64,000 nt of DNA from Bacillota bacterium (GCA_019422105.1 JAHZDZ010000005.1:91107-155106), one strand, 5' to 3'. Shown: positions 17,102-25,741, numbered from the stretch's first letter. Notes: generated by a model not told the origin, from the sequence alone. A program made the numbers and translations.

Positions 17102-17872
17102 TTATTTGCGCCAGTTACGCTGCCTGACCACCTCGTACATCATAAGCCCCGCCGCAACAGATGCGTTTAAGGATGATATTTTTCCATACATGGGAATAGA
17201 AACCGTAAAGTCACATTTTTCCCTGACAAGCCTGCTGACGCCCTCTCCCTCGCTGCCAATAACCAGTGCGATAGGGCCGTCTAAGGCGGCGTCAAAATAA
17301 TCGTCCCCCTTCATATCCGCACAGGCAATCCATATGCCCTCTTTTTTCAGCTCCTCCATGGTTCTCACTAAATTCGTTACCCTTGCAACAGGTACGTATT
17401 CAATGGCGCCGGCTGAAGTTTTTCCCACCGTTGCGTTTAATCCGACAGAACGCCTTTTTGGAATGATAACGCCATGGGCGCCGGCCGCCTCGGCAGTTCT
17501 TAGTATCGCGCCGAAATTATGAGGGTCTGTAATGGAATCCAATAGAATAAGGAAGGGATTTTCCCCCTTGTTCCTTGCCGCCTCCAAAATATCCGCCACT
17601 TCCACATACTCGTGCTCGGAAACAATAGCAATAACGCCCTGATGGTTTTTAGTCTGTGAAATGGTGTCCAGCTTCTGCTTCGCGGCCTCCTGAACCACAA
17701 TTCCCTTCTGCGCTGCCATTGCCGCTATCTTTTTGATTGTGCCCTCCACATTTCCCTTCTGTACAAAAATCTTTTCAATGTCTCTCTCGCTTTTCAGAAC
17801 CTCCAGCACAGCATTTCTGCCCTCCAGCTGGTTTTCATTGTATTCTCTGTCCAAATCCTTTTTTCTTTCCAA
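17102..17872 (-). CDS. rlmB: 23S rRNA 2'-O-methyltransferase RlmB (SpoU family)
   Basis: RlmB uses SAM to methylate the ribose of G2251 in the 23S rRNA peptidyl-transferase loop (E. coli numbering). The 256-residue product has an N-terminal substrate-binding domain (LEGRNAVLEVLKS) and a C-terminal knotted SPOUT domain. The three SpoU motifs are intact: DPHNFGAILRTAEAAGAHG, LVIGSEGEGVSRLV and IPMYGKISSLNASVAAG. It is followed by rae1 and sigH. The AEC transporter gene ends 26 bp upstream, separating it from mrnC. Confidence 0.94.
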   Translation of the reverse strand: MERKKDLDREYNENQLEGRNAVLEVLKSERDIEKIFVQKGNVEGTIKKIAAMAAQKGIVVQEAAKQKLDTISQTKNHQGVIAIVSEHEYVEVADILEAARNKGENPFLILLDSITDPHNFGAILRTAEAAGAHGVIIPKRRSVGLNATVGKTSAGAIEYVPVARVTNLVRTMEELKKEGIWIACADMKGDDYFDAALDGPIALVIGSEGEGVSRLVREKCDFTVSIPMYGKISSLNASVAAGLMMYEVVRQRNWRK

Positions 17873-17898
17873 AATAAAAACCCTTTCTTCTATTTACG

Positions 17899-18852
17899 TC
17901 ACATCCAGCCAAATTGTTTCAAAATAAATATCCATAAAAACATAGTAAATATTGCTAAGAAAACTGTAGTCACAATGAGCTGGCTTGCAAGCACACCGTC
18001 GCTGTCCATCTGTTCCGCCATTGCATAAGAAGAAATCGCAACAGGGGACGCCAGCATTGTCAAAAGCACTCCCATATCGGCCCCGCGAAAACCTAAAAAT
18101 ACGCCAAGGCTGATGAATATCATGGGGGCAACCAAAAGCCTGCCTATGCTACCCATTACAATATATTTTATATTGCCATTCAGCTTCTTGAAATCAAAGG
18201 TGCCACCCAGTATAAAAAGAGAAATAGGCGTTGCAAACTTAGCCACCTCGCTCATGGGCTTCTCCACGCAGGCGGGCAGCTTTATGCCGAATAAAACTGT
18301 TAGTCCTGCCAGAGCGGTTCCGATAATCAAAGGGTTGGTGATAATCCCCCTGAACATTTTACCCACATGCATCTCTCCGCCACGAAAGGCCTCCAAATCA
18401 ATGACCGCCAGCACATTAAACAGCGGAATAATGACAGCAATAATCAAGGATACCGTTCCGACACCCTCGTTGCCGAAAAGGGAAGCCGAAATAGGCACGC
18501 CGAAGGTGACAAAATTGCTGCGAAACCACGCCTGTATCAAAACACCTCTTTTTTTATTGTCCTCCTCAATTCTTGGAACTATGAGAAAAGACAAAAAAAA
18601 CAGTGCCATTACACAGGCAACAGAGTAAATCATCAGATGAGGATTGAATACCTCCGCAACATCTGTCGTATAAACATTGTAAAACAACATGATAGGGAAA
18701 AAAACATTAAATGCCACCCTGTTGAAAACACGAAGAGATGCCTCGTCCACCATTCCGCATTCCTTTGTAAAATAGCCCAAAGCAAGCATTGCAAATAATG
18801 GAAACACAACATTAAATGATAAAACCAGATTTTCCAAAATAAAGGCCCCCAA
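17899..18852 (-). CDS. AEC-family transporter (first copy)
   Basis: The 317-residue protein has about ten membrane segments and matches the auxin-efflux-carrier family (AEC). Bacterial members export or import organic acids such as malate or malonate. PLFAMLALGYFTKECGMVDE near the N-terminus and FGVPISASLFGNEGVG are typical. It sits inside the otherwise conserved mrnC-rlmB order, which suggests a later insertion. TTG at 18852 lacks a ribosome-binding site; TTG at 18837 has GGGGG upstream and may be the true start. The substrate is unknown. Its closest paralogue in the window is at 47849-48781. Confidence 0.85.
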   Translation of the reverse strand: MGAFILENLVLSFNVVFPLFAMLALGYFTKECGMVDEASLRVFNRVAFNVFFPIMLFYNVYTTDVAEVFNPHLMIYSVACVMALFFLSFLIVPRIEEDNKKRGVLIQAWFRSNFVTFGVPISASLFGNEGVGTVSLIIAVIIPLFNVLAVIDLEAFRGGEMHVGKMFRGIITNPLIIGTALAGLTVLFGIKLPACVEKPMSEVAKFATPISLFILGGTFDFKKLNGNIKYIVMGSIGRLLVAPMIFISLGVFLGFRGADMGVLLTMLASPVAISSYAMAEQMDSDGVLASQLIVTTVFLAIFTMFLWIFILKQFGWM

Positions 18853-19171
18853 ATTATCTATGATAAAACCATAAGCTCCTGCTGCCGCAAAAAAGTCTTG
18901 TTACAGAATATCTGCCGCCCCGTAAAAAATACATTTAAAGGCAAGTTTTAAATCTTCTGTACACAATAGTTTATCATAAACAAGGGTGCCTTAAAACACT
19001 TTTTTCTGTCTGTTTAAAAATTTTAATTCATCATAAGAAAATAGGAGCTATCATCTAATTTTTCCCTTTAATGCCCATACTGTTTTTTGTCATTTCAGCC
19101 ACTTATGTATCTGCCTTAAAACGGGCATAAACAGCCCAAAAATATGCTTTTCTCAGGATACACAAATTTTT
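18853..19171. other. AT-rich gap between mrnC and the AEC gene
   Basis: I see no gene, tRNA or clear terminator in these 319 bp. It probably holds the AEC promoter and the end of the cysE-cysS-mrnC transcript. Confidence 0.5.
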
Positions 19172-19585
19172 TTAACACTCCATACCCTTTTGGAACAGCT
19201 CCTCCAGCCGCTGAAACGCTCCGTCCAGATATAAAAATCCAAATAAGGCCTCCAAGCCCGTGGCATGACGATAATCAATCAGAGAACCGTTTTTTGGCGA
19301 CGTATAGGATTTTGCATTTCGTCCCCTCCTAAACACAGCCGCTTCCTCCTCTGTGAGCATAGGCTCAATGATAAAATACATTTCCGCCTGTGCACTGGCA
19401 TTTACAATATTCCGCGCCATTTTATGAAGCTTATTGACAGGTGCATTTCCCTTTGCTATCACCATACTCCGTACAAAAAGCTCAAAAACCGCATCCCCTA
19501 TATATGCAAGAACCAAGGGAGAAAGCTCCCTTGGATTCATGCCTTTATATTTTCCTGCAACGATACTCAAAAAATCCTGTTCCAT
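19172..19585 (-). CDS. mrnC: Mini-ribonuclease III MrnC
   Basis: MrnC is a dimeric RNase III catalytic domain without the double-stranded RNA-binding domain; in Bacillus it matures 23S rRNA ends. The 137-residue product has the signature LAYIGDAVFELFVRS with the catalytic acid region, LHKMARNIVNASAQA, and YRHATGLEALFGFLYLDG near the end. ATG at 19585 is preferred because AGGAG lies just upstream, within the last codons of cysS. The start is five bases past the cysS stop, so the two are coupled. Confidence 0.93.
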   Translation of the reverse strand: MEQDFLSIVAGKYKGMNPRELSPLVLAYIGDAVFELFVRSMVIAKGNAPVNKLHKMARNIVNASAQAEMYFIIEPMLTEEEAAVFRRGRNAKSYTSPKNGSLIDYRHATGLEALFGFLYLDGAFQRLEELFQKGMEC

Positions 19586-19589
19586 ATTC

Positions 19590-20996
19590 TTAGCTCCTGA
19601 ACCACTGTACTCCCTGCCTGGTATCCTTGATAGTAATGCCCATATTGGTGAGCTCCTCACGGATTGCATCGGCAGCGGCAAAATCTTTATTTTTCTTCGC
19701 CTCAGCTCTTTTTGCAATAAGGGCCTCTATTTTTTCAGCATCCTCATCCTTTGCTTCCTCCTCTTCATGCTCCAGAATACCCAATACGCTGCAAAGAGAT
19801 TCCAGCATCGTTTTGCAGGCAGACGCAAATTCCTTCGACACATTTTCCTTGATTGCTTTATTGCTGAATTTAACTAAATCATAAATTGCCGTAATCGCGT
19901 CAGCTGTGTTGAAGTCATCGTCCATGGCCTCCTCAAACTGCGTTTTGAATTTATTCAAATCCTGAAGCTTCTCTGCTTCCTTCAAGGAATTCTCTGTACA
20001 GTTTGCTATATAATGCTCTAAATCCTTTTTACAGTTTTTAATTCTGTCAAGACCATTCTGGCAGGCCTGCATCAGCTCTCTGCTGAAATTGATTGGGCTT
20101 CTGTAATGTCCGTTTAAGATAAAGAAACGCATTACCTCATAGGGAAATTCCGCAGCTATTTCCCTTACCGTAAAGAAATTCCCCGCCGATTTCGCCATTT
20201 TTTCATTATTTACCGTGATGAAGCCGTTGTGAAGCCAATACTTCGCAAAAGGCTCCCCGTTCGCAGCCTCGCTCTGCGCAATTTCATTTTCATGATGGGG
20301 GAAAATCAAATCCTCGCCGCCTGCGTGTATATCAATTGTCTTGCCAAGATATTTTTTCGCCATAACAGAGCACTCAATATGCCAGCCCGGCCTTCCCGGA
20401 CCCCAGGGGGAATCCCACTTCGGTTCGCCCGGCTTATAGGGCTTCCAGAGCACAAAGTCTGTAGAATTTTTCTTTGCGTCGTCCTGCGTCACCCTCTCGC
20501 TGGCTCCCGCTATCAGATCCTCCAGATTCTTCTTGGACAGCTTTCCGTAGGACGGAAAAGCCTTTGTGTCGTAATAAACCGTTCCCTTGTCCTCGTAGGC
20601 ATATCCCTTGTCAATGAGAGTCTGTATCATTTCTATGATATTGTCCATCTCCTGTGTGACGCGGGGATGGTGGGTCGCCCTTTTTACATTCAGGCCATCG
20701 GCGTCATGGAACGCCTCCTCTATATACCTGTCTGAAATAACATTCATCGTCGTGTGCTCTTCATTGGCTTTTTTAATAATTTTATCATCTACATCTGTAA
20801 AGTTTTGAATATAGGTGACCTCATAGCCCTTATATTCCAGATAACGGCGCACCGTATCAAATACGACATAGGGTCTTGCGTTTCCGATATGGATAAAATT
20901 GTATACTGTGGGACCGCAGACGTACATTTTTACCTTTCCCGGCTCAATCGGTACAAATTCTTCCTTTTGCCTTGTCAGCGTATTGTAAACCTTCAT
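19590..20996 (-). CDS. cysS: Cysteinyl-tRNA synthetase
   Basis: CysS charges tRNA-Cys. The 468-residue class I synthetase has CGPTVYNFIHIGNARPY, with the zinc-ligand Cys and HIGH motif near residues 27-39. WHIECSVMAKKYLG and HHENEIAQSEA carry the other zinc ligands, and KMAKS is near residue 265. The C-terminal helical domain contains a charged EEEEAKDEDAEK insert. It lies 26 bp after cysE and runs into mrnC. The upstream T-box should couple its expression to uncharged tRNA-Cys. Confidence 0.97.
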   Translation of the reverse strand: MKVYNTLTRQKEEFVPIEPGKVKMYVCGPTVYNFIHIGNARPYVVFDTVRRYLEYKGYEVTYIQNFTDVDDKIIKKANEEHTTMNVISDRYIEEAFHDADGLNVKRATHHPRVTQEMDNIIEMIQTLIDKGYAYEDKGTVYYDTKAFPSYGKLSKKNLEDLIAGASERVTQDDAKKNSTDFVLWKPYKPGEPKWDSPWGPGRPGWHIECSVMAKKYLGKTIDIHAGGEDLIFPHHENEIAQSEAANGEPFAKYWLHNGFITVNNEKMAKSAGNFFTVREIAAEFPYEVMRFFILNGHYRSPINFSRELMQACQNGLDRIKNCKKDLEHYIANCTENSLKEAEKLQDLNKFKTQFEEAMDDDFNTADAITAIYDLVKFSNKAIKENVSKEFASACKTMLESLCSVLGILEHEEEEAKDEDAEKIEALIAKRAEAKKNKDFAAADAIREELTNMGITIKDTRQGVQWFRS

Positions 20997-21022
20997 TGTA
21001 TTCCTCTCCTTTTCTTATGCAA

Positions 21023-21673
21023 TCAGCTTATTTTCCTCTCCAACTGCTTTTCCAGCATTTCCTCCAATATTTTTACTCTTTCCGAAAGCTCCTCCAGCTG
21101 CTTCTCCACCGGATCGTCCGTCACCCTCTGGTCAACACTGTCAGAGGGACTGTCAACAAGGGATACGCCGCCTTTGGCACATCTTGCGGGCACGCCCACA
21201 TAGGTAGTGTTATCAGGCACATCTGTCAATACGACAGAGCCAGCGCCTATCTTAGCATTATTGCCAATAGTGACAGGCCCTAAAACCCTCACTCCTGCAC
21301 CAATCAGTACATTGTCTCCTACCGTGGGGTGTCTTTTTCCGGTATCCTTTCCTGTTCCGCCCAGTGTAACTCCCTGGTATATCAATACGTTATTTCCTAT
21401 CTCACAGGTTTCTCCGATAACAACACCCATGCCATGGTCAATAAAAAACCTGTCTCCGATTTTGGCTCCCGGGTGTATTTCTATCCCTGTGAGAAGCCTT
21501 GAAAACTGTGAAATCAGCCTTGCAATAAAAAACAGCCTTTTCTTGTAGAAATAATGCCCCGCCCGATGAAATATAGTCGCCCAGAAACAGGGATATAAAA
21601 ATACTTCTGCTGTTGATTTTATAGCAGGGTCCTTTTCTTTGATAATTTTAATTTCGTCTCTGATGACTGACAT
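21023..21673 (-). CDS. cysE: Serine O-acetyltransferase
   Basis: CysE acetylates serine with acetyl-CoA, committing it to cysteine synthesis. The 216-residue product is the short EpsC type: a helical N-terminus (CFWATIFHRAGHYFY) then a left-handed beta helix of hexapeptide repeats, including IDHGMGVVIGETCEIG and VTLGGTGKDTGKRHPTVG. The last 40 residues form a charged helix. It is the first gene of cysE-cysS-mrnC, preceded by a T-box leader, so both cysteine synthesis and cysteine charging respond to tRNA-Cys. Cysteine synthase is not in the window. Confidence 0.95.
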   Translation of the reverse strand: MSVIRDEIKIIKEKDPAIKSTAEVFLYPCFWATIFHRAGHYFYKKRLFFIARLISQFSRLLTGIEIHPGAKIGDRFFIDHGMGVVIGETCEIGNNVLIYQGVTLGGTGKDTGKRHPTVGDNVLIGAGVRVLGPVTIGNNAKIGAGSVVLTDVPDNTTYVGVPARCAKGGVSLVDSPSDSVDQRVTDDPVEKQLEELSERVKILEEMLEKQLERKIS

Positions 21674-21756
21674 ATCAAATCCCCCTTATAGTTTAGATTA
21701 TTTTTTCTTTCATGTACATAGAAAATACGCTTCTTTACATGAAAATTTGAAGCTAT

Positions 21757-21995
21757 TAAAAAAGCTCCGCCTTTTGCGCTTAAACAAAAGACGAAGCTTA
21801 TCAACTCCGCGGTTCCACTTTTTTTAGGGCCATCACCCTCACTCTTAGGCTGTAACGTTGCAAACGGGTACAGGCTACTTTTTGCTTTCACCTGTCCGGC
21901 TCCGGAATGCACTTCATCTAAATTTGGCTTTAAACTGCTCACACCCGCCGGCAGTTATTCTCTGAAAAGCAAAAGTAGACTACTCTTTCCTTCAT
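21757..21995 (-). promoter_or_regulatory. T-box leader of cysE-cysS, probably tRNA-Cys
   Basis: The minus strand carries the T-box core AGTGGAACCGCGG (21807-21819). A terminator follows (about 21761-21800) whose stem pairs AAGCTTCGTC with the facing GGCGGAGCTT before a T-run. A stem I with the GGTGTGAGCAG-like distal region lies upstream. A TGC triplet in GAAGTGCATTCC is the candidate specifier and fits Cys and the downstream genes; it was chosen by eye. Confidence 0.92.
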
Positions 21996-22001
21996 GGCTT
22001 T

Positions 22002-22481
22002 TTATTTATTTACTTTTTCTATCAGACACACACAGGACGCTGCGATTCCCTCGCCGCTGCCGGTAAAGCCTAAGCCCTCCTCTGTTGTGGCTTTCACATT
22101 CACCTGATCTATCTCAAGACCCAATGCTTTTGATAGGTTTTCCCTCATGCTATCAATATATGCAGCAAGCTTTGGTTTTTGTGCAATAATTGTTGCGTCG
22201 AGGTTCATTATACAATAATCTTTCTCAACAAGCAAGGAAAAAACTCGATTTAACAGAATAAAACTGGAAATATCCTTAAATTCCATGCCTGTGTCGGGAA
22301 AATGCTTTCCGATATCGCCCAGAGCCGCCGCCCCCAAAAGCGCGTCCATAACGGCATGGGTCAGGACATCGGCATCGGAATGTCCAAGAAGACCTTTTTC
22401 ATATGGAATTTCCACTCCGCCTAATATCAGCTTACGTCCCTCGCAAAGCCTGTGGACGTCATAGCCGGAACCTATTCTCAT
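22002..22481 (-). CDS. ispF: 2-C-methyl-D-erythritol 2,4-cyclodiphosphate synthase
   Basis: IspF closes the cyclodiphosphate ring in the MEP pathway to isoprenoid precursors. The 159-residue product begins MRIGSGYDVHRL, where Asp and His are the metal ligands. HSDADVLTHAVMDALLGA and the C-terminal EGLGFTGSGEGIAA are also conserved. ATG at 22481 follows AAGGAGGGG at ideal spacing; a start further upstream would overlap the previous gene. It stands just before the cysE T-box, as in the Bacillus ispDF-gltX-cysES region, but ispD and gltX are absent here. Confidence 0.96.
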   Translation of the reverse strand: MRIGSGYDVHRLCEGRKLILGGVEIPYEKGLLGHSDADVLTHAVMDALLGAAALGDIGKHFPDTGMEFKDISSFILLNRVFSLLVEKDYCIMNLDATIIAQKPKLAAYIDSMRENLSKALGLEIDQVNVKATTEEGLGFTGSGEGIAASCVCLIEKVNK

Positions 22482-22498
22482 TGTTATCCCCTCCTTAT

Positions 22499-23053
22499 TC
22501 AATAGCGGAATGCGCTCAAGTCCTTTAAATCTCCGTAGCGCAGCACCACATTTTTCATAAAGGAAATATAATCCTCATAATCCTTTTTGCCTAGTTTACC
22601 GCCGTTACTCATAATCCTTAAGGAATGGGGATGAGGCGGATGCTGAAAAGAGGGATGTATATAATCATAGTCATTCAGTACAAAACCCAGCCGCTCATAG
22701 AACCGAAGTCTCTTCTTTGTCATTTCGTCCGCAGGCGGTTCAATCTCCAGAATAACTCGCCTTTTATCATCGCATAAATCCTCCATCAGCCTGGAACCAT
22801 AATTTTTACCCCGCATCTGTCGGTTAATAGCAAAAAATTCCAGATACTTAAAATTCTGCATATACCAGTACAGCATAAAGCCCACTATAACGCCATCCTC
22901 CAGATAGACGTCCAGTTGTGCCTTCTCTTCTGATAAAAGCGCTTCAAAAGATTCGGTTCCCCGTCTTTCAAAGGAGGGAAAGCTATACTCATATATGGCA
23001 AGCAAATCCTTCCACAGTCCATCCTCCGGTGATTCGATTCTTTTCCTTATCAT
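22499..23053 (-). CDS. GNAT-family N-acetyltransferase
   Basis: The 184-residue product has the GNAT fold. The acetyl-CoA loop is NRQMRGKNYGSRLMEDL near residues 79-95, followed by VILEIEPP and the KKRLRFYERLGF motif near 113-124. These enzymes move acetyl from acetyl-CoA to amines on proteins or small molecules. The substrate cannot be told. Its stop lies 18 bp before the ispF start on the same strand, so the two are likely co-transcribed. Confidence 0.88.
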   Translation of the reverse strand: MIRKRIESPEDGLWKDLLAIYEYSFPSFERRGTESFEALLSEEKAQLDVYLEDGVIVGFMLYWYMQNFKYLEFFAINRQMRGKNYGSRLMEDLCDDKRRVILEIEPPADEMTKKRLRFYERLGFVLNDYDYIHPSFQHPPHPHSLRIMSNGGKLGKKDYEDYISFMKNVVLRYGDLKDLSAFRY

Positions 23054-23210
23054 TTTCTATTGCCTCCAAACAACATCTGTTTCTAACAATCCGTATTGCT
23101 CTATATCTTATCATTTTTCCCCCCGAAAGGCAAGAAGTGCTTTTGCACATATATTTTCTTATTTGGAACCATTCTTGTCCTTAGGGAATATTTTATAGTA
23201 TACCATAAAA

Positions 23211-23327
23211 GCGGAGAAAAGACGCTGACAGTGCACCCTTATGCAGGCTTTCCTGTATAAAGGTGCACACAGGCGGCCATTTGCATAGCAAATGTACTGA
23301 GAAACCTTTGGTTTCAAGGTTCTCCGC
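23211..23327. repeat. 117-bp structured repeat, copy 1
   Basis: The element is bounded by GCGGAGAA and TTCTCCGC, an 8-bp terminal inverted repeat. Inside are three hairpins: a long arm from GTGCACC to GGTGCAC with an inner ATGCAGG/CCTGTAT stem, CATTTGC-ATA-GCAAATG, and GAAACC-TTT-GGTTTC. The predicted fold is cloverleaf-like. A second copy of the same length lies at 59720-59836. This copy ends 46 bp before the collagen-like gene. It could be a small mobile element or a structured RNA. Confidence 0.85.
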
Positions 23328-23372
23328 CAAAATTTATCGTCACTATACCCTATTTGGAAAGGAGACTGACCA

Positions 23373-24482
23373 TTGTATAATACAAATTATTACGATACCT
23401 ACAGTTATTGCGGCACCCAGTATAACAACGCCTGCTGCTGTCAAAACAACTGCTGCTGTCCGCCGTCTCAGACAGCAACAATAGCCATAGGCTCCGTCAT
23501 TACCTCTGAGCCGGGAACACAGGCAACCATTACCAATTCAGGTACAGATACAAACGCCATATTGAATTTTTATATTCCAAGAGGCGCAACCGGTGCCACA
23601 GGGGCAACCGGCGCACAGGGACCCCAGGGGCCTCAAGGCAGCGCAGGGCCTCAGGGGCCTCAGGGACCTCAGGGCTATGTCGGAGCTCAGGGACCTCAAG
23701 GGCCTCAAGGGCCCCAGGGATATATAGGACCGCAAGGACCTCAAGGCTATCCCGGAGAGCAGGGACCTCAAGGGGCACAGGGAATCCCGGGGCCTATTGG
23801 TCCCCAAGGCCCTACAGGAACAGCAGATACCATAACCGTAAGGCAGACCCTGACTTCCGATCCCGGAAGCGCAGCCGAGGTACGGGAGATAAGCGGCTCA
23901 CCCAACCATATCTTCGATTTTGTCATTCCCAGAGGCGCCACAGGGCCCCAAGGAGCGACAGGCGCCACAGGGCCCCAAGGAGCGACAGGCGCCACAGGGC
24001 CTCAAGGAACAACCTCCAGCGGCTTGGCAGCTTATGGCGGTATTTATAATCCCGCATCACAGCTTCTTTTTTTCACTCAAGCAGATGCATATATTCCTAT
24101 CGTCCTTGGCAGTACCATGCCTGCCCGTGAGGTTTCCTATCCCGCCGCAAATACGCTATCTGTAAATGATGCGGGAGATTATGAAATCAACTATAATATA
24201 TTGCTTAACACAAGCAAAGCTGTCAATGTAACGGCAGGCGTGCGAAAAAACGGTACTTTAATCCCCCAGACACGCGGCTCCCAGACATTGGCTGCCGATG
24301 ACACAACAGGATTATCCTTTGACGGACGCCTTTCCTGTTCCACTATTGTGACACTGGCTGCAAATGATGTACTGGATTTGGCAATCGCAGTTTTGAGAAC
24401 ACTTCCCGAAAATTTAGACGCAGTCATAAACGGTAACGCAAATGCCTCTCTCACTGTCAAAAAACTGGATAGCGTTATATAA
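23373..24482 (+). CDS. Collagen-like exosporium or surface protein (BclA-like)
   Basis: This 369-residue protein has a Tyr/Asn/Cys-rich head (CCCQNNCCCP near 22-31), then two modules. Each has a short beta segment ending in IPRGATG followed by Gly-X-Y repeats rich in GPQ and GAT; the first collagen run (about 68-148) is much longer than the second (about 188-215). The C-terminal 150 residues resemble the BclA-type beta-jellyroll trimerisation domain. No signal peptide is present, as for exosporium proteins assembled in the mother cell. Translation starts at TTG after GGAAAGGAG. The cysteine head could crosslink the protein to the spore surface. The exosporium location is inferred. Confidence 0.88.
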   Translation: MYNTNYYDTYSYCGTQYNNACCCQNNCCCPPSQTATIAIGSVITSEPGTQATITNSGTDTNAILNFYIPRGATGATGATGAQGPQGPQGSAGPQGPQGPQGYVGAQGPQGPQGPQGYIGPQGPQGYPGEQGPQGAQGIPGPIGPQGPTGTADTITVRQTLTSDPGSAAEVREISGSPNHIFDFVIPRGATGPQGATGATGPQGATGATGPQGTTSSGLAAYGGIYNPASQLLFFTQADAYIPIVLGSTMPAREVSYPAANTLSVNDAGDYEINYNILLNTSKAVNVTAGVRKNGTLIPQTRGSQTLAADDTTGLSFDGRLSCSTIVTLAANDVLDLAIAVLRTLPENLDAVINGNANASLTVKKLDSVI

Positions 24483-24489
24483 AAATTTT

Positions 24490-24531
24490 AAAAGGAATGG
24501 ACCGCTTTTAATAAATGCTGCCCATTCTTTT
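24490..24531 (+). terminator. Probable terminator of the collagen-like gene
   Basis: GGAATGG and CCATTC with extra GC pairs enclose an AT-rich loop, followed by five Ts. It lies just after the stop codon. Confidence 0.6.
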
Positions 24532-24685
24532 TCAGTTCACAACGTTTCCTTGTTTTAAAAACTTCACATTGCTCTAACTGTCAGGAAATCTGTTTTGCCT
24601 ATATTCATTTATTAATATCATTTGATTCAGTCTTTTCGCAGCAATAAAAAAATACGCCAATTAAAATCAGCGTATCATGTAATAA

Positions 24686-24759
24686 TAGCGGAAGGGGGAT
24701 TTGAACCCTCGACACCGCGGGTATGAACCGCGTGCTCTAGCCAACTGAGCTACTCCGCC
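24686..24759 (-). tRNA. tRNA-Met (CAT anticodon), elongator-like
   Basis: A 74-nt cloverleaf: acceptor GGCGGAG/TTCCGCT with G-U pairs at both ends, D arm GCTCAGTTGGCTAGAGC, anticodon stem CGCGG/CCGCG around TTCATAC, T loop TTCAAAT, and discriminator A. The paired first position argues against initiator tRNA. A lysidine-modified Ile tRNA is possible but less likely. CCA is not encoded. Confidence 0.93.
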
Positions 24760-24887
24760 AGAACCAGTACCTAAATTATTATAGTGGACAGGCCAAAAAA
24801 TGTCAACACTTTTTTTATTACTTTGCAATAAAATTTATTTTAAGGAAATAAACTGCGTAAAAATACCCACACCGCTGCTATTTATCA

Positions 24888-25199
24888 TTATTTTGCTTTA
24901 TTGATAAACAGTACTTCATCAGGCTTAATAAGACCCAGCTGCTCTCTTGCTATTTTTTCGATATAGGCATCGCTTTTATAGTATTCCTTCTTATTGGCAA
25001 GCTCTATGCCCTTTTCCCGTTCCTCTTCAATCATCTGCTCAATCTGACTTTCCTCCTGCTTTAGCTTGGCATAGCCCTTCATCTGATTATAAAAATTAAT
25101 ACCTATGACAGTCGTAAAAACAAGCATAAAAACAAAAACGAATTTACTCGTTTTTGATTTCTGCTTTTTTTCTTTCTTTGCCCTAAATCTGCCCGCCAT
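24888..25199 (-). CDS. divIC: Septum formation initiator DivIC/FtsB
   Basis: DivIC is a small bitopic divisome protein that pairs with FtsL and DivIB. The 103-residue product has a very basic cytoplasmic tail (1-18), one membrane helix (about 20-38) and a periplasm-side coiled coil (45-70), ending in the conserved AREQLGLIKPDEVLF. It is the last gene of the mazG-HU-rqcP-yabP-yabQ-divIC string, as in Bacillus, 18 bp after yabQ. Confidence 0.92.
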   Translation of the reverse strand: MAGRFRAKKEKKQKSKTSKFVFVFMLVFTTVIGINFYNQMKGYAKLKQEESQIEQMIEEEREKGIELANKKEYYKSDAYIEKIAREQLGLIKPDEVLFINKAK

Positions 25200-25217
25200 C
25201 TCTATATCCCCTTAAAG

Positions 25218-25739
25218 CTACTGCTTTTTACGCATAATATGAAAAGCCTGTTTCATCCTCTTTCCTTTTATTCTTACACAGACCTTTGATAAATGCAATA
25301 TCTTTTTTGTTTTACTGCGAAAAAACCGTCCAGTTTTTTCGACGGGCTTGCGGAAAAGAAGATATAAAAGGCGAAATGGGGTAAATAATATAGTCAGAAA
25401 AAGACAAAGCGCCTTTTTCAAAAACGCAATAACAGTTGACGATACCAATATAACAAGCTTGCTGACCGTGAGAAAATAAAGAAGCATTCCCAAAAAAGCA
25501 CCTATGATTGAAAAAAAACGTATCTCACCAAAATTTTCATGCAGCATAAAAAGGAACATTGTCAATATGACCATAATCCAAAATATACCATCCTCAAGCT
25601 GTATAAAGAAATGGGAATGGGGTATTATCTTGCGGAAAATACGGAAGCAGTCATAGATAAAGCCAATGAACGCACCGATAATGATAGTCGACAAAAACAA
25701 ACAGGCCTGGCTGTTCAAAGATAAAATCAATCCTGTCAC
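25218..25739 (-). CDS. yabQ: Spore cortex biosynthesis protein YabQ
   Basis: The 173-residue product has about four membrane helices in its first 110 residues and a long, very basic tail. It matches YabQ by its FIGFIYDCFRIFRKIIP motif (near 24-40) and by position. In Bacillus YabQ is a mother-cell membrane protein required for spore cortex formation. It starts two bases after yabP ends, so they are co-translated. Confidence 0.9.
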   Translation of the reverse strand: MTGLILSLNSQACLFLSTIIIGAFIGFIYDCFRIFRKIIPHSHFFIQLEDGIFWIMVILTMFLFMLHENFGEIRFFSIIGAFLGMLLYFLTVSKLVILVSSTVIAFLKKALCLFLTILFTPFRLLYLLFRKPVEKTGRFFRSKTKKILHLSKVCVRIKGKRMKQAFHIMRKKQ

Positions 25740-25741
25740 CC

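Noticed and set aside
23600..24010. Repetitive DNA in the collagen-like gene as a separate DNA repeat
   Set aside because: The repetition follows codons for Gly-X-Y, so it is explained by the protein.
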